Of a DNA stretch of 64,000 bases, positions 44,189-52,082 are shown piece by piece. The stretch is from Paenibacillus sp. FSL R5-0912 (lineage in GTDB: Bacteria > Bacillota > Bacilli > Paenibacillales > Paenibacillaceae). Location of the stretch: assembly GCF_000758605.1 (NCBI RefSeq), contig NZ_CP009282.1, positions 7,654,526-7,718,525 on the forward strand, read 5' to 3'. Made by a program: the position numbers and the translations under genes. Each line of letters starts with the position of its first letter. Positions within the stretch are counted from its first letter, which is position 1. The notes beneath the pieces were generated by a model. The model made no database searches and had not been told where the DNA came from. It saw nothing but the letters and a program-made list of their open reading frames with translations.

Positions 44189-46162
44189 TTATTTCTCCTC
44201 CTCGGGATGTATGATGCTAAGGCCTTCAACATGCCTCTTCTGCATCAGTTTGCGCTTCTTGCGGGTATCCTTGCTCTCGAAAATAATATCAAAATCATAA
44301 TCCTCGGGGTATAGCTCCTCTTTGGACAGGTATGGCTTCAACCGCTTATGGTTTACGGTTATTTTCTGTTTCTGGATCATCACTCCGACCATCCCCCGGC
44401 TGTCCTGCTTCATGTATACAATGCCATTACGCCCCAGGGTAGTGACGTAAACAGCATCTCCCACTTCAAAATCGGGCTTCGCCGCCGGCACGCTGTGCCC
44501 TGCATCAGCTGCATCATCCCGGTTTTGATCCGGATTGCCGCTCTTAGACGCAGCATTCCTCTTCTCAGCATCAGCAGCTCTTGAACTCTGTTCCTGTCTG
44601 TAAGGGCTATTCCACGGCTTCAGGCTGCCTCTATGCTCCTGCTGCTCGGCTACAAGCTGTTTGGCGCGCTCAATTACCGGTTTGTATATGCCAAGCTGCT
44701 CGGCTATCTGCAAGGCATAGCTCTCGCCCGCTTCACCAATCGTCAGCCAGTACAGCGGTTGGAGAGTCTCTTTATCAAATTCCATCCGTGCATTCTGGAA
44801 TCCCGGTGAAGCCGCAGCAAATACCTTAAGTTCGTTGAAGTGAGTGGTTACCACAATATTAGCGCCTTTACGGTTCAGCTCCTCCAGAATAGCAATCGAC
44901 AGTGCGAACCCTTCCCCGGGATCCGTACCTGCCGCCAGCTCATCAATCAGCAGCAGTACGCCTCTGCCGGCATCACTAAGCATTCCTTCTATACTCTTCA
45001 TTTGTGCAGAGAAGGTACTGAGCGACTGCGTCAGACTCTGACCATCGCCAATTACGCTAATTACATTACTGAACACGGTAAAATCACTGCCCGGCGCAAC
45101 CGGCACCAGCAGTCCGGATTGCGCCATCAACGACAGCAGGCCCAGCGTTTTGAGTACTACCGTTTTGCCGCCTGTATTGGGGCCGGTTACGATCAGAGAT
45201 TTGTAGCCTTGACCAAACTCCAGACTGACCGGCACCATATCCTTGAGCAGAGGATGCCTGCCTCCATTCATCCGCAGGAAGCCGCGTTCATTCAGTGAGA
45301 CAGTCCGGGCATTAAGAACCCTGGCATACTTCCCCTTGGCGAAGATGAAATCATAGGTGCCGGTTACTTCAATATTCAGCCGCAGAGCAGCCTGTTCCTG
45401 CTCTAGCAGCCCTGTCAGCATACTTAGGATGATTCCTTCCTCGCGGGCTTCATCAGCGGACAACAGCTCAATCTCTCCTTGAAGGGAGGCCACCTCGTCC
45501 GGCTCCACGAAGACAGTCTGCCCGCTGGTCGACTGATCAAGCACCGAGCCCTTGATTTGCTTGTGATACTCCCGTTTCACCGGGATCACATACCGGCCGC
45601 CGCGCATGCTGATCAGACTCTCCTGAAGGATGGACTTATGGCGCGACATAATACTCTCCAGCTTTCGGTGCAGACGATCCTTGGCCACAGCCAGCCGTTT
45701 GCGCACCCGCTCCAGTCCTTTACTGGCCTGATCGTCAATAACACCCAGCCGGATACAACGTTCGATCTCATCCCTGACAGAACTCAGCTCCTGCAGAGAA
45801 GCTCCGTAAGCAGCAATACGCGGTGCACTCTGCTCCTTGGAGGCCATATACTTACGCAGCTGTCCACAGCTGTGCAGGAATACGGATACTGCGGTGAAAT
45901 CCTGCTCATTGTACAGATAACCCGTTCCAAGCAGTGACAGAACCCACTCAATGCCTTCCAGTGACGGAATGGGCACACTCGCCCCCCGCTCCAGCAGCTC
46001 TTTGGCTTCGTCCGCTTCATCCAGTGCGCGGTGTATAGCCGGCAGATAGGTCATCGGCACAAGCTCGCTCACATATCTTCTCCCTTCATAGGATACGGCA
46101 TGGCGCATTAACTCCTGTTTGATTGTCTCGTATTCCAAGGTGTTCATACTCTGTAGATTCAC
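44189..46162 (-). CDS. MutS2-type ATPase without Smr nuclease domain
   Basis: A 657-residue protein starting MNLQSMNTLEYETIKQELM, the classical MutS2 N-terminus. The ATPase domain has Walker A VTGPNTGGKTVVLKTLG, Walker B VLLLIDELAAGTDPGEG, then VVTTHFNELK. After a short Arg/Asp-rich linker and a KOW-like block (FEVGDAVYVTTLG) the protein ends without the Smr endonuclease domain of canonical MutS2, which is about 780 residues long. It may bind branched DNA or stalled ribosomes rather than cut. GTG 46162 follows GGAGG at seven bases; a longer frame to 46342 runs into a terminator hairpin and is rejected. Confidence 0.85.
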   Translation of the reverse strand: MNLQSMNTLEYETIKQELMRHAVSYEGRRYVSELVPMTYLPAIHRALDEADEAKELLERGASVPIPSLEGIEWVLSLLGTGYLYNEQDFTAVSVFLHSCGQLRKYMASKEQSAPRIAAYGASLQELSSVRDEIERCIRLGVIDDQASKGLERVRKRLAVAKDRLHRKLESIMSRHKSILQESLISMRGGRYVIPVKREYHKQIKGSVLDQSTSGQTVFVEPDEVASLQGEIELLSADEAREEGIILSMLTGLLEQEQAALRLNIEVTGTYDFIFAKGKYARVLNARTVSLNERGFLRMNGGRHPLLKDMVPVSLEFGQGYKSLIVTGPNTGGKTVVLKTLGLLSLMAQSGLLVPVAPGSDFTVFSNVISVIGDGQSLTQSLSTFSAQMKSIEGMLSDAGRGVLLLIDELAAGTDPGEGFALSIAILEELNRKGANIVVTTHFNELKVFAAASPGFQNARMEFDKETLQPLYWLTIGEAGESYALQIAEQLGIYKPVIERAKQLVAEQQEHRGSLKPWNSPYRQEQSSRAADAEKRNAASKSGNPDQNRDDAADAGHSVPAAKPDFEVGDAVYVTTLGRNGIVYMKQDSRGMVGVMIQKQKITVNHKRLKPYLSKEELYPEDYDFDIIFESKDTRKKRKLMQKRHVEGLSIIHPEEEK

Positions 46163-46324
46163 TCTGATTCCTCCTTGTATAGATGCCTGTATTTCAGGCT
46201 TGCTCCCTAACGCAAAAAGGGCGAAGACCCGCCACTGTGGCAGTCTTCGCCCTCCTTTGAATGCTATTCTCCTCTTTGGCTTCAGAAACAGTCCCCACCC
46301 GCCGGATGAATACTCCTGAAAACA

Positions 46325-46352
46325 GAAAAAACCGTGCTGCAAAGAGCACGGT
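46325..46352 (-). terminator. Terminator of the structured RNA
   Basis: ACCGTGCTCTTTGCAGCACGGTTTTTT on the minus strand (stem ACCGTGCT with TTTG loop region). It lies about 165 bases upstream of the MutS2-like start. Confidence 0.85.
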
Positions 46353-46587
46353 TAATCACAAAGAGAATAATAGCCGTAAAGAGGCCATCATGACGCTTCG
46401 CGTGTGTTCTTAACTAAATCATTCATTCTTACAGCCCGCGGCTAATCAGACATGCCCTCTGGACATAGTCTAACAAGACATGCTCCTGCAATGATTGGAG
46501 CACGCTGCGGCTTACTGCCGGAATGATATGAAGTTGCTTAGTTAAGAACGCTCACCAACATCAATATTTCCCCTTTAGTTATAGGAT
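46326..46587 (-). ncRNA. Candidate structured RNA upstream of the MutS2-like gene
   Basis: A self-contained transcription unit is visible. A promoter-like TTGACA (46618-46623) with TAAATT (46594-46599) at 18 bases is followed by a rod-shaped fold and the terminator above. Perfect 12-base arms GTTCTTAACTAA (46538-46549, minus strand) and TTAGTTAAGAAC (46406-46417, minus strand) close a domain of about 145 nt. Inside are an extension ATCATTC/GAATGAT, AGCCGC/GCGGGCT, and two hairpins with TGCTCC/GGAGCA and TATGTCC/GGGCATG arms. No open frame runs through it. It could be a regulatory leader, an independent sRNA (6S-like rods look similar) or a small inverted-repeat element. I do not recognise a known family. 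Confidence 0.5.
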
Positions 46588-46593
46588 ACCTGT

Positions 46594-46623
46594 AATTTAC
46601 TACATCTGGAATCCGGTTGTCAA
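46594..46623 (-). promoter_or_regulatory. Promoter candidate of the structured RNA
   Basis: Minus-strand TTGACA, 18-base spacer, TAAATT. The -35 overlaps the stop region of the VOC-type gene fragment. Confidence 0.5.
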
Positions 46624-46853
46624 TTGCCGGCAAAGCAATTCATTACCCATGTAATTCCGTTTTTACCGTCGGCAACCTGTCCATGAAGTGCGCCGAAGAA
46701 GGTTTTTTGCAGTTCTACCTTGACCTGCCCGCCCTCTGAGCTCAGTTTCTCATAAATCGCCCGCATCTCATCTTCATTGTCCAGCCCCAGAATAACACTT
46801 ACATTCTCTGTCTTGGCACCTTTGCCGTAATCATCGGAACTTGCACTGATCAC
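46620..46853 (-). pseudogene. C-terminal fragment of a PhnB/VOC-family protein
   Basis: Seventy-seven codons encode the C-terminal half of a glyoxalase/PhnB-like VOC domain: VSVILGLDNEDEMRAIYEKL, then LQKTFFGALHGQVAD and TWVMNCF. Complete proteins are about 140 residues, and the N-terminal half is missing. Upstream, a GGAGG followed by ATGAACAAAGATCAG then TGA looks like the remains of the original start, out of frame with the rest, suggesting an internal deletion. A GTG at 46853 could still start a half-domain, but loss of function is more likely. Confidence 0.6.
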
Positions 46854-46996
46854 TGATCTTTGTTCATTCCTCCAAGTTGAATTTAAATGGACTAACCAGT
46901 CTTTCCTCCGTTAGCATATACAATTTTTCATATCTAAAAAATGGCCGGGCTGATCTTCGGATAGCTGCTGATATATAGCTGATACATATATTTAGG

Positions 46997-47063
46997 CAAA
47001 ATAACCCCACAAAGTGGGGCATTAGCTTAGGCGATTATTCAGGCACTTTGCAGGGACTTCCCA
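46997..47063 (+). repeat. Hairpin repeat, family B (copy 1)
   Basis: ACCCCACAAAGTGGGGC...GCGATTATTCAGGCACTTTGCAGGGAC, aligning with copies at 48404-48465, 63038-63095 and 63098-63160. It lies between rpsR and the VOC fragment. Confidence 0.65.
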
Positions 47064-47071
47064 ACACTCAG

Positions 47072-47102
47072 AAAAAAAAGCAGCCGGCTTAGCCGGCTGC
47101 TT
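47072..47102 (-). terminator. Terminator of the rpsF-ssb-rpsR operon
   Basis: AGCAGCCGGC-TAA-GCCGGCTGCT followed by TTTTTTTT on the minus strand. Confidence 0.93.
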
Positions 47103-47113
47103 CATAAAACGTC

Positions 47114-47386
47114 CTATTCCGTTGTGTAAGGCAGCAGCGCGATTTGACGCGAGCGTTTTACAGCAATGGTCAGAGCGCGTTGGTATTTTGCACTTGTACC
47201 AGTTACACGACGCGGCAAAATCTTTCCGCGTTCGCTGATGAACTTCTTAAGAAGCTCAGTGTCTTTATAGTCAATGTGAGTAATCTTGTTCACAGTGAAG
47301 TAGCACACTTTTTTACGCTTGTTGCGTCCACCACGACGTGCCGGTCTTTTGTCGTTGTCCGCACCTTCTCTTGGTTTAAAAGCCAT
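47114..47386 (-). CDS. rpsR: 30S ribosomal protein S18
   Basis: 90 residues. The core KKVCYFTVNKITHIDYKDTE and the conserved C-terminus ITIAVKRSRQIALLPYT identify S18. It is the last gene of rpsF-ssb-rpsR, starting 21 bases after ssb. A single Cys remains in the N-terminal region. Confidence 0.98.
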   Translation of the reverse strand: MAFKPREGADNDKRPARRGGRNKRKKVCYFTVNKITHIDYKDTELLKKFISERGKILPRRVTGTSAKYQRALTIAVKRSRQIALLPYTTE

Positions 47387-47407
47387 GTTCAGTTCAGTCC
47401 TTCCTTA

Positions 47408-47917
47408 TTAAAATGGCAAATCATCGTCCGATATATCGATCGGTTTTCCATCGCCCGAAAAAGGATCTTGAGTATTGTTGTTACGCGAGAAATTATTGTT
47501 ATTTCCGCGTGCACTGTTACCGCCGTTACCGCCGCCACCAAAGGCAGGCTCTTCGGGAGTACTTCCACCACTTGGTGCATTTCCGCCTTCACGGTTCTGC
47601 GAGGATTCCAGGAATCGGACATTATCAGCAATAACTTCAGTGACGTATACACGTTTACCTTCATTATTCTCGTAATTCCGTACTTGGATGCGTCCTTCTA
47701 CGGCAGCCAGTCGTCCTTTGCGCAAGTAATTGGCACAGGTCTCAGCCAGCTGTCTCCAGGTTACTACCGGGATAAAGTCCGCTTCGCGTTCACCGTTCTG
47801 GCCCGTAAAGTTGCGGTCTACGGCAAGCGTAAACTGCGTTACGGCAACACCAGCGGGAGTATAACGAAGTTCCGGATCACGGGTCAACCGACCGATCAGA
47901 ATGATACGGTTCAACAA
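47408..47917 (-). CDS. ssb: Single-stranded DNA-binding protein
   Basis: 169 residues. The OB fold starts MLNRIILIGRLTRDPELRYT and continues to about 105. A Gly/Asn-rich linker (GNGGNSARGNNNNFSRNNNT) leads to the acidic tip DISDDDLPF that recruits replication and repair partners. It lies between the genes for S6 and S18, its conserved place. It coats single-stranded DNA at forks. Confidence 0.98.
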   Translation of the reverse strand: MLNRIILIGRLTRDPELRYTPAGVAVTQFTLAVDRNFTGQNGEREADFIPVVTWRQLAETCANYLRKGRLAAVEGRIQVRNYENNEGKRVYVTEVIADNVRFLESSQNREGGNAPSGGSTPEEPAFGGGGNGGNSARGNNNNFSRNNNTQDPFSGDGKPIDISDDDLPF

Positions 47918-47965
47918 TTCAATCCCCTCCTTATAGCGCGATTCGTTACAAAGCTTGTCAATATC

Positions 47966-48250
47966 TTAGGCAACGTCGTTCGTAATGAGATAACGAATTA
48001 CTTCGTCGGAAATCTTCATGAGACGTTCCAATTCGGTAACTACTGCAGGTTCTGCATTGAAGTTAACCAAAACATAAACGCCATCACGGAATTTCTTGAT
48101 CTCATACGCAAGACGGCGTTTACCTTGCACATCGTGCTTTGTAATTTCTCCGCCGTTGGAGATGATGCCTTGGAATTTTTCGACTGCTGCTTGAACGGCT
48201 TCTTGTTCAATGTCAGGACGAATAATGTACATGACTTCATATTTGCGCAT
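47966..48250 (-). CDS. rpsF: 30S ribosomal protein S6
   Basis: 94 residues, starting MRKYEVMYIIRPDIEQEAVQ, with the family core GKRRLAYEIKKFRDGVYVLV. ATG 48250 has GGAGGTG at six bases; the GTG nine bases upstream lies in that site. It heads the operon. The leader has a CCTGA/TCAGG hairpin just before the ribosome binding site, where S6:S18 autoregulation is known to act in bacteria. Confidence 0.97.
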   Translation of the reverse strand: MRKYEVMYIIRPDIEQEAVQAAVEKFQGIISNGGEITKHDVQGKRRLAYEIKKFRDGVYVLVNFNAEPAVVTELERLMKISDEVIRYLITNDVA

Positions 48251-48331
48251 AATTTTCACCTCCTTATGGTCTGAGGCCCCTGATCACGTCAGGAGCAAGG
48301 AACGAGCACAAACATAGACTCGCACCAAATC

Positions 48332-48360
48332 AATATACCAAATCCCACTGATGAATGCAA
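48332..48360 (-). promoter_or_regulatory. Promoter of the rpsF operon
   Basis: Minus-strand TTGCAT (48355-48360), 17-base spacer, TATATT (48332-48337). It leaves a leader of about 75 bases before rpsF. Confidence 0.7.
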
Positions 48361-48403
48361 GCTTTATTCATACGCACCAGATCATGGACTTGTATTCATC
48401 TTT

Positions 48404-48465
48404 CGGGGTCCCCGCAAAGCACCGGACTAATCGCTAAAGCTCGCCCCACTTTGTGGGGTTAATTT
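48404..48465 (-). repeat. Hairpin repeat, family B (copy 2)
   Basis: On the plus strand CCCCGCAAAG...CTTTGTGGGGTTAATTT forms an imperfect hairpin; on the minus strand it aligns with the other family-B copies. It sits upstream of the rpsF promoter, so copies 1 and 2 flank the rpsF-ssb-rpsR operon. Confidence 0.65.
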
Positions 48466-48537
48466 ATGTACATGAAGATGTCTCTGCAAGGCCACAATAT
48501 AACCGCTCCACCACTCTACAGAAGGAGGCTTCATACT

Positions 48538-48735
48538 ATGGGCGAGAAAACAGAGTACGAAAAGGGCGATAAAGCCCCAAATCCGGGGGTTTATACAGAA
48601 GTAGGCGAAGCGCGCAGCTTCCATACCGAGATCCAGAATCCTAAGCGGATTGAAATGGAGAAGGGAGACACGTTTCCTGAGACCTCCAACCAGAACCGCA
48701 AGTGGAAAAAAGTCGAGAAAGCACGCGTGCATTAA
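48538..48735 (+). CDS. yjzC: YjzC-like small protein
   Basis: A 65-residue protein, MGEKTEYEKGDKAPNPGVYT, with the later motif MEKGDTFPETSNQNRKWKKV. The pattern of Gly-Asp-Lys-Ala-Pro near the start and GDxFPExSNxNRxW near the end matches Bacillus YjzC, of unknown function. ATG 48538 has GAAGGAGG at nine bases; an upstream in-frame extension to 48466 has no site. It is one of few plus-strand genes near here. Confidence 0.78.
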   Translation: MGEKTEYEKGDKAPNPGVYTEVGEARSFHTEIQNPKRIEMEKGDTFPETSNQNRKWKKVEKARVH

Positions 48736-48976
48736 TTAATCAATTGCATGTATAAAACCTGTCTGGCTGCACATACTATACTCAGGCAGTACAAAAGAGA
48801 GGTGTGGTTCCGTTGAACGTCGTAGACGAACACAATCACAGGGATTCTGAATCAGCAACTATTGTAACCCGGGGAGAGTAAAGGCCGCTCCTAAAAAAAG
48901 CAGCCTGGCACAACCTGTTTCACTTTAGCGGCTACAGACAGAGATTTCCGAACATCATTGATGTGCTGCCTCTTGA

Positions 48977-49004
48977 AGAGAGACCTGCAAAGGTCTCTCT
49001 TTTT
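48977..49004 (+). terminator. Plus-strand terminator
   Basis: AGAGAGACC-TGCAA-AGGTCTCTCTTTTT. It lies 241 bases after yjzC, so the transcript seems longer than the gene. Confidence 0.85.
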
Positions 49005-49023
49005 GTATGTCTTCATGCAGAAA

Positions 49024-49052
49024 TAAAAAAACCTTCGTCACCTGAACGAAGG
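49024..49052 (-). terminator. Terminator of tRNA-Ser
   Basis: CCTTCGT / ACGAAGG followed by TTTTTTT on the minus strand, about 30 bases after the tRNA end. Confidence 0.88.
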
Positions 49053-49081
49053 AATAGTAGTTAAAGTATATAATGCTGAAG

Positions 49082-49172
49082 TGGCGGAGAGGGTGGGATT
49101 CGAACCCACGCACGCTGTGACACGCCTAACTGATTTCGAGTCAGCCCCCTTGGGCCTCTTGGGTACCTCTCC
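49082..49172 (-). tRNA. tRNA-Ser (anticodon CGA)
   Basis: Acceptor stem GGAGAGG/CCTCTCC, discriminator G and encoded CCA. The anticodon loop CTCGAAA gives anticodon CGA, reading UCG. The T-loop is GTTCGAATC and the long variable arm is typical of serine tRNAs. Total 91 nt. It is a single tRNA, with its own terminator. Confidence 0.95.
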
Positions 49173-49249
49173 GCAGCAAGAATTATTGTATCATGCCAAG
49201 GTTACAATTGCAAGCTTTTTGCACTACCGCTTTGCCTCCTGCAGCAAGC

Positions 49250-49462
49250 TTAATTGTTTTCTGCCCCGCCTTCAGCGGAACGAAGAACCTTCTTCATGTT
49301 TTTTTCAAATTTTGCACGGGGGATTAGGACGCTATGCTGACAGCCGGTACATTTAATCCGGATATCCATCCCCATACGGATAATCTCCATCTCGTTCGTT
49401 CCGCAGGGATGCGGCTTCTTCATCTGTACAATATCACCCAGCCCGAATACTTTACGTTCCAT
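49250..49462 (-). CDS. DUF951 family protein
   Basis: A 70-residue protein starting MERKVFGLGDIVQMKKPHPC. Cysteines in KKPHPCG and KCTGC form a probable zinc site. DUF951 proteins are small, nearly universal in Firmicutes, and often lie beside mscS-like genes and parAB. Its ATG overlaps the stop of the MscS gene (TAATG), showing translational coupling. Function unknown. Confidence 0.85.
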   Translation of the reverse strand: MERKVFGLGDIVQMKKPHPCGTNEMEIIRMGMDIRIKCTGCQHSVLIPRAKFEKNMKKVLRSAEGGAENN

Positions 49463-50502
49463 TATTCTTCTTCCCCTTCCTCTCCCTCTTGCGCAGCAGC
49501 TATCTGTCTTCTCGGACTTGCCGGCTGCTCCTCACGGGCTCTACGGGCGCTTCCAGAGAGTTCCTCCTCTTGAGCCGCTTCAGCCTCCCTCGCCTCCCTA
49601 TCTGCCTGCACACGCGCCTCCTGCTCTGCCTTAGCTGCTTCCAAAGCGCTCTGCTGCTCCAGGGCCTGCTTAATATCACTCTGAATCTGCCGCTCTGCAG
49701 AATCCCTGGCGTTAGGCATGCAATTAGCCGCCACCCGGATCACATACTCCGAAGTACTCATCGACTGAATGCCCAGCACATTGGGGTAGTTAATTACACT
49801 GGGGTTCCGTTCCTCTATCCCCTTAAGTGCTTCTCCAATCAGTGCAAGAGTTGCTTCTAACCCCCGCTCTATTTTGACAGGCACATCCACCACCGCCAGA
49901 GCATTAGCCAGCGAATAATTCGTAACATTTACAATCGTGCCATTAGGTATGATATGCACTTCCCCTGTGGCACTCAGCAGCCGGGTCGTTCTCAGGCCAA
50001 TCATTTCTACCGTACCTTTATAGGTTCCACTCTGGATGACATCGCCTACTGCAAATTGATCCTCGAAGATGATGAAGAAACCGGTAATTACATCTTTGAC
50101 CAAACTTTGTGCGCCGAACCCTATCGCCAGCCCCACAACTCCGGCCCCGGCCAGCAGCGGTTTCAGATCGAATTGGAATACAGACAGAATCATCATAATC
50201 ATGACAAAATTACAGATGAAGGCAACCACATTTTTCATAAGTCCGCCTACTGTTGAGAATCGGCGGTTATTCGCTAAGCGTCTTCCCCGCGTCTCCCTCT
50301 CCAGGGAACGGTCAATAACACCCGAGACTACTTTAATAATCACCCGGGTCACAAGAAAAAGCAGCAGAATCTGTACCCCGGAAAACAGCACGGTTGCCCA
50401 CATATCTGCATTGGTTACCCATTCCCATATTCTATCCTTAAAGCGGACCACTTCGTCGACTGCCTGACCCGGTGTTGTCACTTCCAGCATCCAGTTATTC
50501 AT
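49462..50502 (-). CDS. MscS-family mechanosensitive channel
   Basis: A 346-residue small-conductance channel. Three transmembrane helices occupy about residues 35-150. The pore helix region LLAGAGVVGLAIGFGAQSLV and VKDVITGFFIIFEDQFAVGD are the MscS signature, followed by a beta domain (about 170-215) and an alpha-beta C-terminal domain. The tail (about 285-346) is rich in Glu, Ala, Gln and Arg and should form a coiled coil, ending in an acidic run. It gates on hypo-osmotic shock. It overlaps both the DUF3343 gene and the DUF951 gene. Confidence 0.93.
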   Translation of the reverse strand: MNNWMLEVTTPGQAVDEVVRFKDRIWEWVTNADMWATVLFSGVQILLLFLVTRVIIKVVSGVIDRSLERETRGRRLANNRRFSTVGGLMKNVVAFICNFVMIMMILSVFQFDLKPLLAGAGVVGLAIGFGAQSLVKDVITGFFIIFEDQFAVGDVIQSGTYKGTVEMIGLRTTRLLSATGEVHIIPNGTIVNVTNYSLANALAVVDVPVKIERGLEATLALIGEALKGIEERNPSVINYPNVLGIQSMSTSEYVIRVAANCMPNARDSAERQIQSDIKQALEQQSALEAAKAEQEARVQADREAREAEAAQEEELSGSARRAREEQPASPRRQIAAAQEGEEGEEE

Positions 50503-50768
50503 CCTGCTTCTGCTCCTCCAACCTCCACATATCCTATACCATCACTTGATTTGGCAAAGATCCCGCGTATCTCTACATTCTGCTCCGCCACAATGACCCG
50601 CACCTCTTCCAATGCATTCCGGTAGAATTGGATCGACATGGCGCAACCGGCTGTAATCTCCTTGGGTGTAGGAAATATATCAATTTCAATCTCCGCATAT
50701 TCCAGCAGCATCTCAGCGCGCAGCGCCTGCTGGGTCGAATCAAAGGCTATCAGCAGTTCATCCTCCAC
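50499..50768 (-). CDS. DUF3343 family protein
   Basis: An 89-residue protein: LIAFDSTQQALRAEMLLEYA, then PTPKEITAGCAMSIQFY. The invariant GCA-type motif with its single Cys is typical of DUF3343, which is linked by gene neighbourhood to sulfur or selenium transfer (cysteine-desulfurase-like enzymes, YedF/TusA-like proteins). Here it is separated from such an enzyme (52083-53237) by yyaC and a DUF4446 gene. It overlaps mscS by four bases. Confidence 0.8.
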   Translation of the reverse strand: MEDELLIAFDSTQQALRAEMLLEYAEIEIDIFPTPKEITAGCAMSIQFYRNALEEVRVIVAEQNVEIRGIFAKSSDGIGYVEVGGAEAG

Positions 50769-50873
50769 ACTCCACGCCTCCCTCTGGGCTTTTCGTCCTA
50801 TCTATTGCCGCCATAGTATAAAAAGCCACTTTCATCCATATACTAGGATCATCAGAACAGAAAGGAAGATCAT

Positions 50874-51482
50874 ATGAATTTCTCTTCTAAAGCTTCATCC
50901 CTGCAAGAACCATCCTGTTTAAAAATATCACATGCTGATCCCGATATCTATTCTGCGATTACCCACCGGCTTCTTTTTCACTTTTCACGCACACGTACAG
51001 ATACACCAATTGTTATTGTCTGTGTAGGCACAGACCGCTCTACCGGCGATTCACTTGGACCGCTGGTCGGCACTGCGCTTGCCCGCTTCCATAGCCCCTT
51101 ATTCCATCTCTACGGAACGCTGGACGATCCAGTTCATGCTGTTAACCTGGAGGAGACTCTCTCCCTGATTTATCAGAAGCACCCTAACCCGTTCATCATC
51201 GGAATCGATGCCTGTCTCGGCCAGTCAACAAGTGTTGGCTGCATCCAGGTCGTAGACGGCCCCCTCCGGCCGGGAGCAGGGGTCAACAAGCAGCTCCCTC
51301 CAGTAGGCGATATCCATTTGACTGGCATTGTGAATGTCGGCGGCTTCATGGAGTATTTTGTACTGCAGAATACGAGATTAAGCCTTGTAATGAGATTATC
51401 CGATATCATTGCTTCCAGCCTATACTCCGCACTTAAGCAATGGAACCTTCATGCTAGATCTGCTGCAGCGCGAGAGCAATGA
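50874..51482 (+). CDS. yyaC: Spore protease-like YyaC
   Basis: A 202-residue protein of the YyaC/GPR-like hydrolase family. It has IVIVCVGTDRSTGDSLGPLV, the GTLDDPVHAVNL segment, FIIGIDACLG and a late VNVGGFMEYFVLQNTRL. In Bacillus it is a sporulation gene near parAB, whose conserved fold resembles the germination protease. It is on the plus strand, against its neighbours, and its last 29 bases overlap the end of the DUF4446 gene. GGAAGATC-type spacing precedes the ATG. Confidence 0.9.
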   Translation: MNFSSKASSLQEPSCLKISHADPDIYSAITHRLLFHFSRTRTDTPIVIVCVGTDRSTGDSLGPLVGTALARFHSPLFHLYGTLDDPVHAVNLEETLSLIYQKHPNPFIIGIDACLGQSTSVGCIQVVDGPLRPGAGVNKQLPPVGDIHLTGIVNVGGFMEYFVLQNTRLSLVMRLSDIIASSLYSALKQWNLHARSAAAREQ

Positions 51483-51954
51483 CTTCCTTCTCCTCTGGAG
51501 ACAGAGGATACTGCGACTCTCCCTTTACAAGCGGCTTGGAGTATATATATGAGTTCTCGCGGTTGTGCAGGCTGCTCAGCACAATTCCGCTATGGTTGTC
51601 ATCCAGAATGGCAAGCGAGAAGCTCAGATCATTGCCGCGCTCTCCGAAGGCATTATAGCGTTTCATGGCTACCTTTGACTTCATCCCCCGCATTTTGGCT
51701 TGTGCAGCTTCAATCATTGCCTTATGCTCACGCTGACCATCCTCCAGCATATCTCCCTGGTTCTTCAGGTTTACCAGCAGGCTCTCCAGATCCTCAATGC
51801 CATTGCCGGTCATCATTGCTTCATATCTGCGCCGCATCTTGCGGAGCTTGGCACCCTGAATGATCAGAACAATTGCCAGCAGAATAATTATCACTGCAAA
51901 CCCCATAATGAACACCGACAGCTGTTCACTTATTACTTCATTTAATTCCGACAT
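51454..51954 (-). CDS. DUF4446 family membrane protein
   Basis: A 166-residue protein with one N-terminal transmembrane helix (about 14-33), a coiled-coil region (about 35-95), then a conserved MKRYNAFGERGNDLSFSLAI and DDNHSGIVLSSLHNRENSY. This is DUF4446, typically found beside yyaC and parAB in sporulating Firmicutes. The function is unknown, and the membrane topology puts the conserved part in the cytoplasm. Its 3' end overlaps that of yyaC tail-to-tail. Confidence 0.85.
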   Translation of the reverse strand: MSELNEVISEQLSVFIMGFAVIIILLAIVLIIQGAKLRKMRRRYEAMMTGNGIEDLESLLVNLKNQGDMLEDGQREHKAMIEAAQAKMRGMKSKVAMKRYNAFGERGNDLSFSLAILDDNHSGIVLSSLHNRENSYIYSKPLVKGESQYPLSPEEKEVIALALQQI

Positions 51955-52004
51955 ATATGGACCATCCTTTGTCTAAATATAAAAATTTACAGGTTTCACA
52001 TGAT

Positions 52005-52075
52005 AGCTTATCCATCTATTCCCCGACGAAACGGTACCGTCCTTTTAAAGGACACCAACACCATAGCCACTTGTT
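52005..52075. repeat. Palindromic element, family A (copy 3)
   Basis: GAAACGGTACCGTCCTTTTAAAGGAC... on the plus strand; its minus strand starts ACAAGTGG, as in copies 2 and 4. It lies just beyond the stop of the cysteine-desulfurase-like gene. Confidence 0.6.
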
Positions 52076-52082
52076 ATCTTGT

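Larger units (their letters stand above)
48736..49081. other. Intergenic region after yjzC
   Basis: It holds a plus-strand terminator, the tRNA-Ser terminator on the other strand, and a possible 22-codon frame (48813-48881, TTG start behind AGAGGTG). Nothing else is evident. Confidence 0.45.

Noticed and set aside
46163..46342. N-terminal extension of the MutS2-like frame to 46342
   Set aside because: It starts inside the T-run of a terminator; the GTG at 46162 with GGAGG and the family start sequence are better.
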